DNA of 35,338 nt. It comes from JANNFX01 sp031380225 (GTDB lineage Bacteria > Pseudomonadota > Alphaproteobacteria > Rhizobiales > Hyphomicrobiaceae). The stretch lies in NCBI GenBank assembly GCA_031380225.1, contig JANNFX010000091.1:1-35338 (forward strand). Direction: 5' to 3'. The notes below the pieces were generated by a model, which ran no database searches, was not told the DNA's origin, and saw nothing but the letters and a program-made list of their open reading frames with translations. This document shows, in pieces, positions 33,197-35,338 of the stretch (position 1 is the first letter of the stretch; each line of letters starts with the position of its first letter). The position numbers were made by a program, and so were the translations under genes.

Positions 33197-35338
33197 TTGC
33201 GCCGGATTGGCCAAAACGATTTGGATCAGCTGCTCGATCTGGTTGAAAAAAACCGGAACGACGGTCTGCGAAGTGACGGTAGCTACACACTCGATACCCA
33301 CGTCTCAGGTCCGCTGTGGAGCCGCAATCAAGACTATTGGGTCGAGCAGCTGCGCCAAGAAACGTCTTCTAGTTGGTCTGATGAGCAATACATTGACGCT
33401 GCAAAACTCATCAACTTTGCTGAATACCAGCGAACCGCCCTCAAAGATTTTGTGCACGTTTTGGTTGGCAGCGAAGAACTCGATGACGATGCTGATGAAC
33501 AACCCGCAGACACCACGGATCAAATCGTTTTACTGAATGGCTATGCCGCGCCAGGGTCAGATGGTCAGGCAGAGATAGGTCTGCCGGCCGCGCTGAACAT
33601 GCAGTCCGGGCAACAGTTTGATCTTCAAAACTGTGAAGCTGGCCGTCCCGATCTTTCGGCACTGAGTGCTGTTCGCGGCCGGGACTCGGGAGCTACGCAG
33701 CTAAATCAAATCCGCGCTGACCTGTATGTGCAGACCGGGCTCAGTAGCCTGCGCCCCTACGCGTCCTGGGACGACTTCCAACTCCGCAATGCCCTGCCGG
33801 AAACCCTGGTTGCCGATCTCAAGAGTGCCTACCCTGAGGGCATTGATGCCGTTGATATTTGGGTTGGTGGTTTAGCGGAAGTTGCGGGATTGGCCCTCGA
33901 GACTTCGACCCTCAAGGTCGCGATTTCCACTGAAACTGGCTGGCTGCATCAGACCGCGGCAACTCTTGGCCTTTTCGAACTTTCCGGCAACAGCCTTATC
34001 GCCAACGCAAACTCGGTTGCGTTTGACGATATCGTGCAGCGCCATACAAACTTTGAAGATGCGCAAGCCATTAACGGGGCGCAGCCCACGGACCTCGCAA
34101 CTCTGAGCCGGAACGCACTCTCCGGCCAGACTTTGACGGGTACGGATGCAGACGACGTCGTCATTGGCGGCAAGTATGACGACCAAATATTCGGCGGCGC
34201 TGGAGATGATCTGTTGCTCGGCGGCGCCGGTCATGATGTCATTCAAGCCGGCTCCGGCGACGACACCGTCCACGGCAATAGCGGCGCCGACAAGATTAGT
34301 GGTAACGCCGGCAAAGACCGCCTGTTTGGCGACAGTGGCGACGACGTCATCAAGGGTGATGACGACGATGACTTTATCCGCGGCGATGAGGGTAGAGACG
34401 CGATATACGGCGGCAGCGGACGGGATAATTTGTCAGGCGGAACCGGCGACGATGACATTTCCGGCGATGCGGGTGATGACGAAATAAAGGGTGACCAAGG
34501 AGATGATAAAGTTTCCGGTGGCACCGGCGACGATCGCATATCGGGCGGCACGGGTGATGACGAGTTGTCAGGCGACGCCGGTGACGACGTCATCATGGGC
34601 GATGAAGGCGACGACGCGCTCGATGGCGGCGAAGGCGCTGACATCATGTTGGGCGGCCTCGGCGACGATACAATTTACATTAATGATCAAGGCGACCAAG
34701 CCATCGAGGGTGCCAGTGAAGGCACCGACACGGTCGGGACGACGCTGAACGCGTATGTGCTGCCGGAAAACGTCGAAATCTTAATTTTCATTGGCCACGG
34801 GGATTTCGAAGGCACGGGCAATGACCAAGACAATACAATCATTGGTGGCGGCGGCAATGACACATTGCGCGGCGGGGCTGGCGACGACACCCTCGGCGGC
34901 GGCGCTGGCACCAACGTTCTGATCGGCGGCCTTGGCAACGACCTGATCATCGTTTCGAATTCGGGTGATATTGTCATCGAACAGTTCGGCCAGGGTACCG
35001 ATACCGTCACCACCACGCTTAACGGTTACGATCTCGGCGAAAACGTCGAAATTCTAATATTTACAGGCACCGGCGATTTTACCGGTAGCGGCAACGACCT
35101 CGACAATATCATAACCGGCGGCGGCTGGGACGACATGCTTTCCGGCGGTGCTGGAGCCGATACGCTTTACGGCGGTGATGGTAATGATAACCTCGACGGC
35201 GGCGATGGTGATGACTTTGTCTACGGTGGGCAAGGCTCCGACTTCGTCATGTTTACCCGTGGCAGCGACACGCTGGTCCTGAGGCCGGGCTTCGGCAACG
35301 ATGTTGTTATGGGCTTTGATACAAGCTCAAGTGGCCCC
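33197..35338 (+). CDS. RTX protein with truncated animal-type haem-peroxidase domain (3' end outside window)
   Basis: The frame is open from the stop codon at 33179-33181 to the window end (714 codons from the TTG used). TTG 33197 has AAAGGG seven bases upstream; no ATG is suitably placed. Residues ~35-320 align with the C-terminal half of animal haem peroxidases: WSDEQYIDAAKLINFAEYQ, AVRGRDSGATQLNQIR, SWDDFQLRNALPE, IDAVDIWVGGLAE. The usual REHN segment with the proximal haem histidine reads RNQD (residues 43-46), and the N-terminal half with the distal histidine is absent. From residue ~319 there are 19 contiguous GGxGxDxxx calcium nonapeptides, then 4 and 5 more, separated by two copies of a 92-residue unit (TLNxYxLxENVEILIF). 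Type I secretion is expected. Related RTX peroxidases include manganese-oxidising MopA. Confidence 0.85.
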   Translation, partial: MRRIGQNDLDQLLDLVEKNRNDGLRSDGSYTLDTHVSGPLWSRNQDYWVEQLRQETSSSWSDEQYIDAAKLINFAEYQRTALKDFVHVLVGSEELDDDADEQPADTTDQIVLLNGYAAPGSDGQAEIGLPAALNMQSGQQFDLQNCEAGRPDLSALSAVRGRDSGATQLNQIRADLYVQTGLSSLRPYASWDDFQLRNALPETLVADLKSAYPEGIDAVDIWVGGLAEVAGLALETSTLKVAISTETGWLHQTAATLGLFELSGNSLIANANSVAFDDIVQRHTNFEDAQAINGAQPTDLATLSRNALSGQTLTGTDADDVVIGGKYDDQIFGGAGDDLLLGGAGHDVIQAGSGDDTVHGNSGADKISGNAGKDRLFGDSGDDVIKGDDDDDFIRGDEGRDAIYGGSGRDNLSGGTGDDDISGDAGDDEIKGDQGDDKVSGGTGDDRISGGTGDDELSGDAGDDVIMGDEGDDALDGGEGADIMLGGLGDDTIYINDQGDQAIEGASEGTDTVGTTLNAYVLPENVEILIFIGHGDFEGTGNDQDNTIIGGGGNDTLRGGAGDDTLGGGAGTNVLIGGLGNDLIIVSNSGDIVIEQFGQGTDTVTTTLNGYDLGENVEILIFTGTGDFTGSGNDLDNIITGGGWDDMLSGGAGADTLYGGDGNDNLDGGDGDDFVYGGQGSDFVMFTRGSDTLVLRPGFGNDVVMGFDTSSSGP

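Overview
The window looks like chromosomal DNA from an alphaproteobacterium, most likely of the Hyphomicrobiales. I base this on an exact GTTC-N7-GTTC LexA box in front of an imuA-imuB-dnaE2 mutagenesis cassette, a CycH/CcmI-type TPR protein, an initiator tRNA gene with a genomically encoded CCA end, a DGPF-protein/ECF-sigma locus, and an RTX protein carrying an animal-type haem peroxidase domain. I see no insertion sequence, CRISPR array or rRNA gene.

Layout. 44-907: two small exported glycine/asparagine-rich proteins sharing a 30-residue module. 1296-3185: a fused aminodeoxychorismate synthase/lyase for folate synthesis. 3724-3800: initiator tRNA. 3952-14646: a divergent redox locus. Its leftward arm encodes a 2Fe-2S/FAD/NAD(P)H reductase, a tetrahaem c554-like cytochrome, a ferric-reductase-like b cytochrome, a decahaem cytochrome and a CycH/CcmI-like assembly factor. 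Its rightward arm encodes a pentahaem cytochrome and an outer-membrane beta-barrel. Together they carry 19 c-type haem motifs, probably two b haems, a flavoprotein and a barrel, which reads as a possible trans-envelope electron pathway. 14664-22249: a tightly packed nine-gene leftward operon (NitT/TauT-type ABC importer, two short-chain dehydrogenases, a NodB-family deacetylase/amidase, two ureohydrolases, a SnoaL-like protein), divergent from a LysR regulator. It looks like uptake and breakdown of an unidentified guanidino or amidino compound.

23526-25149: DGPF/YCII protein, the decayed remnant of an ECF42-like sigma factor, a PhnB-like VOC protein and a DUF1428-like protein. 25236-30899: SOS-controlled imuA-imuB-dnaE2. 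31052-32756: a NarL-type two-component pair. 33197 to the window end: a large RTX protein with 28 nonapeptides. Its N-terminal haem-peroxidase domain is truncated and seems to lack the proximal histidine.

The strongest candidates for undescribed biology are the porin-cytochrome-flavoprotein locus, the double-ureohydrolase operon, and the apparent pseudo-peroxidase RTX protein. All gene functions are read from motifs and context only; no database search was possible.
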